DNA of 64,000 nt from Pseudomonas sp. Irchel 3A7 (lineage in GTDB: Bacteria; Pseudomonadota; Gammaproteobacteria; Pseudomonadales; Pseudomonadaceae): assembly GCF_900187565.1 (NCBI RefSeq), contig NZ_FYED01000005.1:310001-374000 (forward strand), in the 5' to 3' direction. The translations under genes and the position numbers were made by a program. The notes beneath the pieces were generated by a model. That model saw nothing but the letters and a program-made list of their open reading frames with translations. It did no database searches and was not told the DNA's origin. Shown in pieces: positions 6,960 through 15,545 of the stretch (within the stretch, counting starts at the first letter, position 1; the number at the start of each line of letters is the position of its first letter).

Positions 6960-8165
6960 CTACTGACTCAGCTTGCTCAGACGTTCGCACCAAGCGCTGT
7001 AGGCCTCTTTTTGCTCGGCCAGATAATCGTACTGGTCATAGATCTGCCAGCTGCCTGGAAGCTTATGACCGAGCATGATTTCGGCAATGTGCGGCTCGGT
7101 CAGGGTCGAGAAATTGGTACGCGCAGTCTTGCGCAGGTCGTGAACCGACCAGTGCGCCATCTCGTATTTTTCATGCCGCCGCAGCCACTGCATGATGTTG
7201 TAAGGCAGCTGCAAGGGAGCCCCTGCCCCCATCGGTTGGGTCGTTCCACTGTTCGTGAACAGGTGCTTGCCCTCGGCACTAAGTGCCATGGCCTGTTTGA
7301 TCAGCGCCTCGATCTCCGGAGGAATAGGACGGAGTAGTGGCTTTCCTGAGGCCTTACCCAATTTGTGGTTCTCGATAGGCACCGTCCAAATCTTCCTGGC
7401 AAAGTCAAAATGGCTTTTTTCGCTGAGACGTAGCTCGCTGTTGCGGCATCCGTAGATCAGGCAAAGCTTCAGGAAAATCTTGTTCTTGGTCGCCATGCGC
7501 GATTGCTCCATGGCTTTCCAGACCAGCCTGATTTCCTCATCTGAAAGGGAGCGCGACCCGGCGATTTTTTTGATCTGCAAGTCTTCCTTAGCGTTGATAT
7601 CCGATAGCGGGTGCGACGGGATCAACTGACGCTTCACGCCCCATTTCAGCATCTGCTTGGCATTGACCAGGATGCGTTCTGCTATGCCGGGCCTTGCCTT
7701 GGCCTGTCCCTCAAGAAGCGCCAGCCATTCGTGCAGGGTGACTTTCCCAGCCGGGAGCTTGCCGATCTTCGGGAACACATGAATTTCGAAGGAGCGCAGG
7801 ATTTCGTGATGCCCCTTCTTGTTGCCTGTGCAGTACGCCGCGTACCACTGGCGGAATAGGGACTCTACGGAGTCGGCCTGGAGGATCGCCTGCTTCTCCA
7901 GCTGCTTCACCACCCGAGGGTCATGCCCCTGCTCCAGCTGGGCACGCAGGCGCTGCGTTTCTGCGCGCGCCTCCTTGAGCGACATCAACGGATACGTGCC
8001 GAGGTCAAGGCGGCAGGGGCGACCGTCATAGCGAAAGCGCAGCTGAAAGGTAATCTTGCCCTTGGGTGTCACACGCACACTTAAGGCCTCGCGGTCGGCC
8101 TTCTCTTCCCGAGTGTCGTGTGGTTTGCCGCTATGGGCCTTCAGCCAGGTGTCTGAGATCGCCAT
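6960..8165 (-). CDS. Arm-domain (DUF4102/P4-type) tyrosine integrase
   Basis: 401 residues from the ATG at 8165. The frame runs on to 8237, but GGAG lies just upstream of 8165 and family members begin near MAISDTWLKA. Residues 1-90 form the arm DNA-binding domain (TPKGKITFQLRFRYDGRP, LGTYPLMSLKEAR), 100-195 the core-binding domain, 210-385 the catalytic domain with GCRNSEL, HDLRKTART, LGHKLPGS and a Tyr in IYDQYDYL. It is unrelated at a glance to the integrase at 387-1568. GC content is close to the chromosome, unlike the RTX pair. No tRNA gene is seen beyond its start, so its attachment site is unknown. It may be a remnant of a separate element. Confidence 0.93.
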   Translation of the reverse strand: MAISDTWLKAHSGKPHDTREEKADREALSVRVTPKGKITFQLRFRYDGRPCRLDLGTYPLMSLKEARAETQRLRAQLEQGHDPRVVKQLEKQAILQADSVESLFRQWYAAYCTGNKKGHHEILRSFEIHVFPKIGKLPAGKVTLHEWLALLEGQAKARPGIAERILVNAKQMLKWGVKRQLIPSHPLSDINAKEDLQIKKIAGSRSLSDEEIRLVWKAMEQSRMATKNKIFLKLCLIYGCRNSELRLSEKSHFDFARKIWTVPIENHKLGKASGKPLLRPIPPEIEALIKQAMALSAEGKHLFTNSGTTQPMGAGAPLQLPYNIMQWLRRHEKYEMAHWSVHDLRKTARTNFSTLTEPHIAEIMLGHKLPGSWQIYDQYDYLAEQKEAYSAWCERLSKLSQ

Positions 8166-8863
8166 GGGCTCTCCGGACTGCGTACATAATTTTCTGGAGG
8201 TTCCGAAATGCTGTTTTGTGTACGCGGCCATGTACACAGATCGAGTGGCTCAGCTTGTCTTCGGATGTCTCAGATTGTCGCGACCTAGCCTGATTTCATC
8301 AATGAAATCAGTAGATTATTTGAGAATATGGCGGGGGCTGTCTTAGCCTGACTCAGAGGGTAATGTCAGGGTGGGAAATAATGGCGAAAGTGCGGCGTTT
8401 CGCGACTTCGGCGGCCTGTTTGGTCATGGGAAATCGCCTGGCAGGTGATTCAAAAAAGGGCGCAGATTATAGCCCAAGTTGATCGAAGAACCGAACCGTT
8501 GAGCACATCCGGGGTGGCCAAATGCTGCTTCAGATGGGAACCTTTTAAAGCACGGAGACGTCCACTCCCCTGTTACGACCACTCGTCGGGGGCTGAAACA
8601 TCAGCAAGTCAGCCTGACGAGGCTGCGCTCATGGCTCAAAAAGCCGTACACGCTCCCCTGTAGGAGCGAGCTCGCTCGCGATGGATGTCAACGATAACGC
8701 CGGGTATCTGAATGCAAGCGTTGTCTGGACGTTTTTCGCGAGCAAGCTCGCTCCTACAGTAAAGCGCGCTCGGCACGAGCTGCTTCTCGCGAACGTTGCC
8801 CGGCAGCCAATGATGGCCTGCCACACGGGACTGCGTTCGCCGACTGAAAAAAGGAGTCCGCCT
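8166..8863. other. Island-chromosome boundary and importer upstream region
   Basis: No convincing gene. It contains an inverted repeat CTGATTTCAT/ATGAAATCAG (8290-8311) that might be linked to the second integrase, a short stem CAGCCT/AGGCTG (8610-8625), and the REP pair at 8660-8757. Composition returns to chromosomal from about 8380. The promoter of the ABC importer should lie between 8450 and 8860 but was not pinpointed. No tRNA or other known integration target was found. Confidence 0.5.
8660..8757. repeat. REP doublet (REPIN)
   Basis: TAGGAGCGAGCTCGCTCGCG at 8661-8680 is matched in inverted orientation by CGCGAGCAAGCTCGCTCCTA near 8738-8756. This paired-palindrome arrangement is the mobile REPIN unit common in fluorescent pseudomonads. 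Confidence 0.85.
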
Positions 8864-9580
8864 GTGGCTATCCACCATGGCAAAGGGCTGATAGGAGGCG
8901 TGCTGGTAATCGCCCTCCTGGCCCTGCTGATCCACTGGATCGGCATCAACACGATCGAACACTACCGCGACGATTTGTTGTTTTACCTGCAAGCTCATCT
9001 GGTTCTCGTCCTCGCCTCCATGCTGGCCGCCCTTGTCGTGGGCCTCCCCGCCGGCATCTTCCTCAGCCGCCCGACCCGGGTCGCGCGTGCCGAACGCTTC
9101 ATGCAGATCTTCAACATCGGCAATACCATTCCACCGCTGGCCGTGTTGGCCATCGCCCTGGGCGTACTCGGGATCGGCAGTGGTCCTGCGATCTTCGCCC
9201 TGTTCCTTGCCTCATTGCTGCCGATTGTGCGCAACACCTATGAAGGCCTGAAAAACGTTCAGGGCTCACTCAAGGAAGCCGCTGTCGGCATCGGCATGAC
9301 GCCGCGCCAGGTGCTGTGGAAAGTCGAATTGCCGAACGCCGTGCCGATCATCATCGGTGGTGTGCGCGTGGCGCTGGCGATCAATGTCGGGACCGCGCCG
9401 TTGGCGTTCCTGATCGGCGCCAACAGCCTCGGCAGCCTGATTTTCCCCGGCATTGCCCTGAACAATCAGCCGCAACTGCTGCTCGGCGCGGCCTGCACGG
9501 CGCTGCTGGCCTTGTTGCTCGACGGCCTGGTCACAGCCGCCAGTCGCCTCTGGCTCGAACGCGGCTTGCGCCCGTCCTAA
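8864..9580 (+). CDS. Osmoprotectant-type ABC importer permease
   Basis: 238 residues from the GTG at 8864, which follows AAGGAG. An upstream ATG at 8681 in the same frame lies inside the REP sequence and is unlikely. About six membrane segments of the BPD_transp_1 fold; the EAA loop reads EAAVGIGMTPRQVLWKVELP at about 135-155, which docks with the ATPase. The family (ProW, OpuB/C, YehW/Y) imports glycine betaine, choline, carnitine or similar quaternary amines across the inner membrane. It opens a four-gene operon: permease, binding protein, permease, ATPase. Substrate is not deducible from sequence. Confidence 0.92.
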   Translation: MAIHHGKGLIGGVLVIALLALLIHWIGINTIEHYRDDLLFYLQAHLVLVLASMLAALVVGLPAGIFLSRPTRVARAERFMQIFNIGNTIPPLAVLAIALGVLGIGSGPAIFALFLASLLPIVRNTYEGLKNVQGSLKEAAVGIGMTPRQVLWKVELPNAVPIIIGGVRVALAINVGTAPLAFLIGANSLGSLIFPGIALNNQPQLLLGAACTALLALLLDGLVTAASRLWLERGLRPS

Positions 9581-9600
9581 GCCTCGACCAAGGAATTCTC

Positions 9601-10494
9601 ATGAAGACTTCAAGCTTTTTACTAGGCTGCGTCCTGCTGTGCGCAGGATTTGCTCACGCGGCTGAAAAGCCGGTCATCCGCATCGGCGCCCGGGTGTTCA
9701 CCGAGCAGACTCTGCTGGCGGAAATCACTTCGCAATACCTGCGTGCCAAGGGTTACGACGCCCAAGTCACGGGCGGCCTGGGCAGCAATCTGGCCCGCAG
9801 CGCCCACGAAAGCGGGCAACTGGACATGCTCTGGGAATACACCGGCGTGTCGCTGGTGGCTTACAACCATGTGACTGAAAAGCTCGACAGCGAGCAGTCC
9901 TACGCCCGGGTGAAAGCACTTGACGCGAAAAAAGGCCTGGTCTGGCTCACTCCGTCGAAATTCAGCAATACGTACGCCCTCGCCCTGCCGAAAAACGTCG
10001 CAGACAAATACCCGCAGATCAACAACATCAGCGAGCTGAACAACGTGCTGCGCGACGAGGCGAAGACTAATCACCTCGTTGCCCTGGACACCGAGTTTGC
10101 CAACCGCTCCGACGGACTGGGCGGCATGGTGCAGCGGTATGACATGAACCTGACCCGCCAAAACATCCGTCAGATGGACGCTGGACTGGTCTACACCGCG
10201 TTGCGCAACGGTCAGGTGTTTGCCGGACTGGTCTACACCACCGACGGTCGTTTGAACGCCTTCAAGCTCAAGTTGCTGGAAGACGACAAGCACTACTTCC
10301 CTGACTACACCGCAGCGCCGGTGGTGCGCCGGGCGTTTCTCGATGCTCATCCAAAACTCGCCGAAGAACTCAAGCCGCTGGCCGAACTGTTCGATGACGA
10401 CACCATGCGCCAGCTCAATGCGCGGGTCGATGTCGATCATGAAAGTCCATCCGCCGTGGCCGCTGATTTTCTGCGCCAGCACCCCATCAATTAA
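9601..10494 (+). CDS. Periplasmic quaternary-amine-type binding protein
   Basis: 297 residues from the ATG at 9601 (AAGGA upstream, 20 bases after the permease stop). MKTSSFLLGCVLLCAGFAHA is a signal peptide cleaved after AHA. The mature part is an OpuAC/OsmF-type solute-binding fold: IRIGARVFTEQTLLAEI at the start, GGLGSNLARSAHESGQLDMLWEYTG, and VYTTDGRLNAFKLKLLEDD in the second lobe. Members bind glycine betaine, choline or related compounds and hand them to the two permeases. The in-frame extension back to 9316 overlaps the permease gene and lacks a signal peptide, so it is rejected. Confidence 0.92.
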   Translation: MKTSSFLLGCVLLCAGFAHAAEKPVIRIGARVFTEQTLLAEITSQYLRAKGYDAQVTGGLGSNLARSAHESGQLDMLWEYTGVSLVAYNHVTEKLDSEQSYARVKALDAKKGLVWLTPSKFSNTYALALPKNVADKYPQINNISELNNVLRDEAKTNHLVALDTEFANRSDGLGGMVQRYDMNLTRQNIRQMDAGLVYTALRNGQVFAGLVYTTDGRLNAFKLKLLEDDKHYFPDYTAAPVVRRAFLDAHPKLAEELKPLAELFDDDTMRQLNARVDVDHESPSAVAADFLRQHPIN

Positions 10495-10506
10495 GGAGGA
10501 AAAGTC

Positions 10507-11160
10507 ATGGAATTCTTGAACGCCTTTTCCCATCTCGACTGGCATCAGGTGATCCATCTGACCTGGCAGCACATCACCCTGGTCGGCATCGCCGTGACCC
10601 TGGCGATTGTGGTCGGCGTGCCGCTGGGCATCCTGATGACACGCTTCCCGACCTTCGCCGGGCCGTTGCAGGCCAGCGCCACGGTGCTGCTGACCGTGCC
10701 GTCGATCGCGCTGTTCGGTCTGCTGCTGCCGTTCTATTCAAAATTCGGCCAGGGCCTGGGGCCGATGCCGGCGATCACGGCGGTGTTTTTGTATTCGCTG
10801 CTACCGATCATGCGTAACACCTACCTGGCGCTGACCGGCGTCGAACCCGGTATCCGCGAAGCCGCGCGCGGCATCGGCATGACCTTCAGCCAGCGCCTGC
10901 GCATGGTCGAGTTGCCCATCGCCGTGCCGGTGATCCTCGCCGGCGTGCGCACCGCCGTGGTGATGAACATCGGCGTCATGACCATCGCCGCCACCATCGG
11001 CGCCGGAGGCCTCGGCGTACTCATCCTCGCTTCCATCAGCCGCAGCGATATGTCGATGCTGATCGTCGGCGCCGTGCTGGTCAGCCTGCTGGCCATCTTC
11101 GCCGACCTGCTTCTGCAATGGCTACAACGCTCGTTGACTCCACAAGGGCTGCTCAAATGA
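10507..11160 (+). CDS. Second osmoprotectant-type ABC permease
   Basis: 217 residues, with a strong AAGGAGG 7 bases before the ATG and 12 bases after the binding-protein stop. It has five to six membrane segments and an EAA loop EAARGIGMTFSQRLRMVELP at about 118-137. It is homologous to the first permease of the operon, with which it should form the membrane heterodimer. Its stop overlaps the ATPase start (ATGA), indicating coupled translation. Confidence 0.93.
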   Translation: MEFLNAFSHLDWHQVIHLTWQHITLVGIAVTLAIVVGVPLGILMTRFPTFAGPLQASATVLLTVPSIALFGLLLPFYSKFGQGLGPMPAITAVFLYSLLPIMRNTYLALTGVEPGIREAARGIGMTFSQRLRMVELPIAVPVILAGVRTAVVMNIGVMTIAATIGAGGLGVLILASISRSDMSMLIVGAVLVSLLAIFADLLLQWLQRSLTPQGLLK

Positions 11161-12314
11161 TCGAACTTCAAAACCTCAGCAAGACCTTCCAAAGCAACGG
11201 CAAAGATGTCAAAGCCGTGGACTCGGTGAGCCTGACCGTCAATGAAGGCGAGATCTGCGTATTCCTCGGACCGTCGGGCTGCGGCAAAAGCACCACCCTG
11301 AAAATGATCAACCGCCTGATCAAACCCACCTCGGGCAAGATCCTGATCAACGGCGAAGACACCACCGACCTCGATGCCGTGACCCTGCGGCGCAACATCG
11401 GTTATGTGATCCAGCAGATCGGCCTGTTCCCCAACATGACCATCGAAGAGAACATTGTGGTGGTACCGAAACTGCTCGGCTGGGACAAACAGAAATGCCA
11501 CGACCGCGCCCGCGAGTTGATGAGCATGATCAAGCTTGAGCCCAAGCAGTATCTGCACCGCTATCCCCGTGAACTGTCTGGTGGACAGCAGCAGCGCATC
11601 GGCGTGATCCGGGCGTTGGCAGCCGATGCACCTCTATTGCTGATGGACGAACCGTTCGGCGCGGTGGACCCGATCAACCGCGAAATGATCCAGAACGAAT
11701 TCTTCGAGATGCAACGGGCGCTGAACAAGACAGTGATCATGGTCAGCCATGACATCGATGAAGCCATCAAGCTCGGCGACAAGATCGCGATCTTCCGCGC
11801 CGGCAAGTTGCTGCAGATCGATCATCCGGACACCCTGCTCGCCCATCCCGTGGATGATTTCGTCAGCAACTTCGTCGGCCAGGACAGCACCCTAAAGCGC
11901 CTGTTGCTGGTCAAGGCCGAAGACGCGGCGGACAACGCACCGTCTGTCAGCCCGCAGACCCCGGTGGCCGAGGCGCTGGAATTGATGGACGAGCATGACC
12001 GGCGTTATGTGGTGGTCACCGACGGTGAGAACAGGGCGCTGGGTTATGTTCGGCGTCGCGATCTGCACCGTCAGACCGGGACTTGTGGGCAATACCTGCG
12101 CGAATTCAATGCCACGGCAGCGTACGACGAGCATTTGCGCATCCTGTTGTCGCGCATGTACGAGTTCAACCGCGCCTGGCTGCCGGTGATGGATGCCGAG
12201 CGGGTGTTTTTGGGAGAGGTGACGCAGGAGTCGATTGCCGAGTACTTAAGCTCGGGTAAGTCTCGCGGAGCTAAGACACGTATTGTATCGCCTGCCGATA
12301 TGGCGCTGATTTAA
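11157..12314 (+). CDS. Osmoprotectant-type ABC importer ATPase with C-terminal CBS region
   Basis: 385 residues from the ATG at 11157, which overlaps the permease stop as ATGA; an in-frame extension upstream lies within the permease gene. Walker A GPSGCGKST (about 38-46), Q loop in VIQQIGLFPNM, signature LSGGQQQRIG, Walker B LLLMDEP, switch His in VSHDIDEA. Residues about 250-385 form a tandem CBS region (TPVAEALELMDEHDRRYVVV, then LPVMD ... GEVTQESIAEYL); in OpuA-type transporters this region senses ionic strength. It powers the importer encoded by the three preceding genes. Confidence 0.94.
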   Translation: MIELQNLSKTFQSNGKDVKAVDSVSLTVNEGEICVFLGPSGCGKSTTLKMINRLIKPTSGKILINGEDTTDLDAVTLRRNIGYVIQQIGLFPNMTIEENIVVVPKLLGWDKQKCHDRARELMSMIKLEPKQYLHRYPRELSGGQQQRIGVIRALAADAPLLLMDEPFGAVDPINREMIQNEFFEMQRALNKTVIMVSHDIDEAIKLGDKIAIFRAGKLLQIDHPDTLLAHPVDDFVSNFVGQDSTLKRLLLVKAEDAADNAPSVSPQTPVAEALELMDEHDRRYVVVTDGENRALGYVRRRDLHRQTGTCGQYLREFNATAAYDEHLRILLSRMYEFNRAWLPVMDAERVFLGEVTQESIAEYLSSGKSRGAKTRIVSPADMALI

Positions 12315-12323
12315 TACATTCCT

Positions 12324-12357
12324 TTTCACCGCTGAAACAATTGATTCAGCGGTGAAA
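12324..12357 (+). terminator. Hairpin after the importer operon
   Basis: TTTCACCGCTGAA and TTCAGCGGTGAAA form perfect 13-bp arms around an 8-base loop, ten bases after the ATPase stop. No T run follows, so it may instead stabilise the 3' end. Confidence 0.55.
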
Positions 12358-12576
12358 TCGTATCAATCATCACATAATATTTCACCGCAACTTCACACCC
12401 TTTCGACAAGCATTCATTCGTTACAAATCAACATTAAATACTCTTAAAGTAATAGGTCCCTTTTACGATAAAAGGCATTTAACTAATGACGCGCCATCGC
12501 TCGACGCACACACAACATGGCAACTTGCCAAGTACCATTAATTAAATACGATACTTATCAGACCAAGGAGTCTTAA

Positions 12577-12942
12577 ATGGATACCACCCATGTGATTTCA
12601 GACCGGGCCGCACCCTCCACTCACGCGGGTCCAGCCGTTCAACTACGCCTCAGCGTGACGGGGAACCCGAATAAAGTACGGCGCGGGAATAGCTTAACAA
12701 AGCGACCGCTTGGCGATCTATTGGACGCCAATGGAAAAACCGTTCCAGGCTCCGGCAACTGGACATTAGTCAGTGTTTCACCTTCTACGCCTGGAGTAAC
12801 AGTAAGCAACAACCCAGGATATTTGAACGGAAAAATATATGTCCCCCGAGTGACAAGCAACATGACCATCACCGCCAGGCTCACACCCTCGCAATACCCC
12901 GCCCTGGCAAAAAATTATGTTCTGCAAATTCAAGTAATCTAA
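12577..12942 (+). CDS. Small unrecognised protein, probable beta-sandwich
   Basis: 121 residues, start fixed by AAGGAG 7 bases before the ATG. It has no signal peptide or membrane segment. From residue 22 on it alternates hydrophobic and polar residues (VQLRLSVTG, WTLVSVSPST, GVTVSNNPGYL, KIYVPRV, MTITARL, YVLQIQVI), which suggests an immunoglobulin-like beta domain. No family recognised. It stands alone, with an AT-rich upstream gap (12360-12560) and its own promoter presumably there. Codon use is less GC-biased than its neighbours, suggesting recent acquisition. Confidence 0.72.
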   Translation: MDTTHVISDRAAPSTHAGPAVQLRLSVTGNPNKVRRGNSLTKRPLGDLLDANGKTVPGSGNWTLVSVSPSTPGVTVSNNPGYLNGKIYVPRVTSNMTITARLTPSQYPALAKNYVLQIQVI

Positions 12943-13424
12943 TGATTTGTAAATAGCAGCCAACTCTTGGCCTATCCAGATGCCCCCTGCCGCAATAACA
13001 GTCGGTCCAGGAAGGCACTCAGTACCCTTCAGGGGGAGTTTCACCGTTTCGCGATTTTTGTCGCTGGTCGACTCCCCCTGAATCCACTCAAATTCCCCTG
13101 CCAGGGGAACATCACACCGTCACACAGGTCCGTTACATCAGTAACTGTCAGGGACCGCACGACGGAAGCGTGCAAAAACGCGACATTTTTTGTTGATCTC
13201 AAGCCCCTCACGCCCTAAAGTTCGCGCCGAACGTCCATGCTGGAAACGATCCATCCGGCTCAAGTACTGACGACGAGACAGCAAGGCCAAGGGAAAGCAG
13301 CGCTTCCCATGGCCTTTTTGCTTTCGGCGACATGCCTTGGGAAGTAGGCGAACCAAAGTGGGGATACGGAGGACGTTCATTTGCACCCATTGATTAATTT
13401 AGTTTGCCAGTAGGAGTTCCCAGC
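12943..13424 (+). ncRNA. Hairpin-rich speC upstream region, possible leader or small RNA
   Basis: No convincing protein gene. Perfect 12-bp arms TTCAGGGGGAGT (13028-13039) and ACTCCCCCTGAA (13071-13082) enclose a 31-base loop; TTCCCCT/AGGGGAA (13093-13109) forms a second stem. A complete terminator follows at 13283-13320, about 100 bases before the speC ATG. TTGTTG near 13190 and a TAAAGT-like box near 13216 could start a transcript of roughly 100 bases ending at that terminator. Either an attenuated leader or an independent small RNA would fit; neither is proven. Confidence 0.4.
13283..13320 (+). terminator. Rho-independent terminator upstream of speC
   Basis: AAGGCC-A-AGGGAA pairs with TTCCC-AT-GGCCTT and is followed by a T run (TTTTTG). 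It points toward speC and precedes its start codon by about 100 bases. Confidence 0.75.
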
Positions 13425-14588
13425 ATGTCGATCCAGGTCGAAGACTATTTCGCGCGCGATACCTTTCAGAAAATGAAGGCGTTCGCCGACAAGCAAGAAA
13501 CCCCGTTCGTGGTGATCGACACCGCGATGATCAGCCAGGCCTACGACGACCTGCGCGCCGGTTTCGAATTCGCCAAGGTCTACTACGCGGTCAAGGCCAA
13601 CCCGGCCGTGGAAATCATCGACCTGCTCAAAGAGAAAGGCTCGAACTTCGACATCGCCTCGATCTACGAGCTGGACAAAGTGCTGAGCCGTGGCGTCAGC
13701 GCCGACCAGATCAGCTATGGCAACACCATCAAGAAATCCAAGGACATCCGCTACTTCTACGACAAGGGCGTGCGTCTGTACGCCACCGACTCCGAAGCCG
13801 ACCTGCGCAACATCGCCAAGGCCGCGCCGGGCTCGAAAGTCTACGTACGTATCCTGACCGAAGGCTCGACCACCGCCGACTGGCCTCTGTCGCGCAAATT
13901 CGGCTGCCAGACCGACATGGCCATGGACCTGTTGATCCTCGCTCGCGATCTGGGCCTGGTGCCTTATGGCATTTCCTTCCACGTCGGCTCGCAGCAGCGT
14001 GACATCAGCGTCTGGGACGCGGCGATCGCCAAGGTCAAAGTGATCTTCGAACGCCTGAAAGAAGAAGATGGCATCCACCTGAAGCTGATCAACATGGGCG
14101 GTGGCTTCCCGGCCAACTACATCACCCGCACCAACAGCCTGGAAACCTACGCCGAAGAAATCATCCGCTTCCTCAAGGAAGACTTCGGCGACGACCTGCC
14201 GGAAATCATCCTCGAGCCAGGCCGCTCGCTGATCGCCAACGCCGGCATCCTGGTCAGTGAAGTTGTACTGGTTGCACGTAAATCCCGTACCGCCGTCGAG
14301 CGTTGGGTGTACACGGATGTGGGCAAATTCTCCGGCCTGATCGAAACCATGGACGAAGCCATCAAGTTCCCGATCTGGACCGAAAAGAAAGGCGAAGTGG
14401 AAGAAGTGGTCATCGCCGGTCCGACCTGCGACAGCGCCGACATCATGTACGAAAACTACAAGTACGGCCTGCCGCTGAACCTGGCCATCGGTGACCGCCT
14501 GTACTGGCTGTCGACCGGTGCGTACACCACCAGTTACAGCGCCGTTGAATTCAACGGCTTCCCGCCGCTGAAGTCTTTCTACGTGTAA
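13425..14588 (+). CDS. speC: Ornithine decarboxylase
   Basis: 387 residues from the ATG at 13425, with TAGGAG upstream; a TTG 7 codons earlier is disfavoured. PLP-dependent fold-III (alanine-racemase-like) decarboxylase making putrescine from ornithine. PLP lysine K57 in YYAVKANP, HVGSQQ, the glycine loop NMGGGFP, EPGRS, and the active-site Cys in GPTCDSAD. Length matches bacterial short fold-III ODCs. It is transcribed alone: terminators lie on both sides (13283-13320 and 14609-14636). In P. aeruginosa the orthologue is near the piu and amp genes, as here. Confidence 0.95.
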   Translation: MSIQVEDYFARDTFQKMKAFADKQETPFVVIDTAMISQAYDDLRAGFEFAKVYYAVKANPAVEIIDLLKEKGSNFDIASIYELDKVLSRGVSADQISYGNTIKKSKDIRYFYDKGVRLYATDSEADLRNIAKAAPGSKVYVRILTEGSTTADWPLSRKFGCQTDMAMDLLILARDLGLVPYGISFHVGSQQRDISVWDAAIAKVKVIFERLKEEDGIHLKLINMGGGFPANYITRTNSLETYAEEIIRFLKEDFGDDLPEIILEPGRSLIANAGILVSEVVLVARKSRTAVERWVYTDVGKFSGLIETMDEAIKFPIWTEKKGEVEEVVIAGPTCDSADIMYENYKYGLPLNLAIGDRLYWLSTGAYTTSYSAVEFNGFPPLKSFYV

Positions 14589-14608
14589 AAACACACGCAG
14601 AAAATAAA

Positions 14609-14636
14609 AAGCCCATGACGTGTCATGGGCTTTTTT
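14609..14636 (+). terminator. speC terminator
   Basis: AAGCCCATGA and TCATGGGCTT stem with CGTG loop, followed by six T. A classic rho-independent terminator 20 bases after the speC stop. Confidence 0.92.
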
Positions 14637-14680
14637 GTGCCTGCGATTTCGGATCAGAAACCGAACGAGCGATGAATAAC

Positions 14681-14774
14681 CTGTGGCGAGGGAGCTTGCT
14701 CCCGCTCGGTTGCGCAGCAACTGCCAATTTGGGGCCGCTTCGCAGCCCAGCGGGAGCAAGCTCCCTCGCCACAG
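14681..14774. repeat. REP doublet (REPIN)
   Basis: CTGTGGCGAGGGAGCTTGCT at 14681 is matched inverted by AGCAAGCTCCCTCGCCACAG ending at 14774. It lies between the convergent speC and Sel1-repeat genes. Its core (GGGAGCTTGCTCCC) differs from the 8660 and 18777 pairs. Confidence 0.85.
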
Positions 14775-14783
14775 TTTCAAGTG

Positions 14784-15545
14784 TTAAGTCCGCTCCTCAC
14801 TCAACTGAAGGGACTTTTGATTAAATTCTGCTGCCAAGGCACGAATTTGCGGATCAGTTGCACCCACCAGCGCCTGACTCGCCACCCGCAGGAAATTCAG
14901 GTTTCCACCGTCCAGTGCCTTGCGCAGCCAAATCAGCGCCTCATCAATGTTCCCTTCATCAGCCAGCACTGCGGCATAACTGAACTGCCCGCGAAAATCT
15001 CCGCCGGCCGCCGAGCGCCGATACCATTCACGGGCAGCCTTTGTATCTGCCGGACAAACGCGTCCTTCTTCCAGATACCGCCCCACCAGATTCATCGATT
15101 TGGCGTGGCCCAGTTCAGCGGCGCGACGGTAGAGATCCAGCGCCTGCGCCTGATCCTCACCAACACCACGCCCGGTCGCCAGCAGATTGGCGTAGTTGTA
15201 CATCGCCCAATCAAGTCCGGCTTCGGCAGCCTGGCGATAGTGCTGGGCGGCGACGGCGGCATCGGCTGTGCACCCCCAACCATGCTCATGACAACGCCCC
15301 AGCATGTTGCGCGCCATCAGGTGCCCTTGGCGGGCGGCGATGTCGAACCAGCGCAGTGCCAGCGGCTGATCCTGCGCGATCCCTCGCCCGTCCAGCAGAA
15401 TCTGCCCGAGCAACGCCTGGGCATCGACTACCCCTTCACCGGCAGCCATGAGAATCGCCTGGGCAGCACGCGCCGGGCTTTCGTCGAGCATGGATGTGAG
15501 CTGTTCGCCGTCGAGTACTTCTTCGCGGCGCACTTGAAAACTCAT
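14784..15545 (-). CDS. Sel1-like (tetratricopeptide-type) repeat protein
   Basis: 253 residues without a signal peptide. At least four Sel1 repeats are visible from about residue 35 to 190: [56 protein letters not shown], each followed by ALxxYRxAA-type helices. Such repeats mediate protein contacts. Its start overlaps the piuC stop (15542-15545), so the two are translationally coupled, and it is probably iron-regulated with piuC. A specific role is not known to me. Confidence 0.9.
   Translation of the reverse strand: MSFQVRREEVLDGEQLTSMLDESPARAAQAILMAAGEGVVDAQALLGQILLDGRGIAQDQPLALRWFDIAARQGHLMARNMLGRCHEHGWGCTADAAVAAQHYRQAAEAGLDWAMYNYANLLATGRGVGEDQAQALDLYRRAAELGHAKSMNLVGRYLEEGRVCPADTKAAREWYRRSAAGGDFRGQFSYAAVLADEGNIDEALIWLRKALDGGNLNFLRVASQALVGATDPQIRALAAEFNQKSLQLSEERT

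Noticed and set aside
6854..7337. Plus-strand frames after the RTX gene
   Set aside because: They lie opposite the second integrase and show no protein features; no secretion gene is hidden there.
8166..8440. tRNA or tmRNA gene as target of the second integrase
   Set aside because: No T-loop, anticodon loop or CCA pattern could be found on either strand.
8681..8863. 61-codon N-terminal extension of the first permease
   Set aside because: It lies within the REP doublet, and AAGGAG directly precedes the GTG at 8864.
12967..13218. Possible 83-codon gene upstream of speC
   Set aside because: No ribosome site, no homologous look, and it overlaps strong hairpins.
13377..14780. 467-codon minus-strand frame over speC
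   Set aside because: Shadow of speC; no ribosome site and no protein-like composition.
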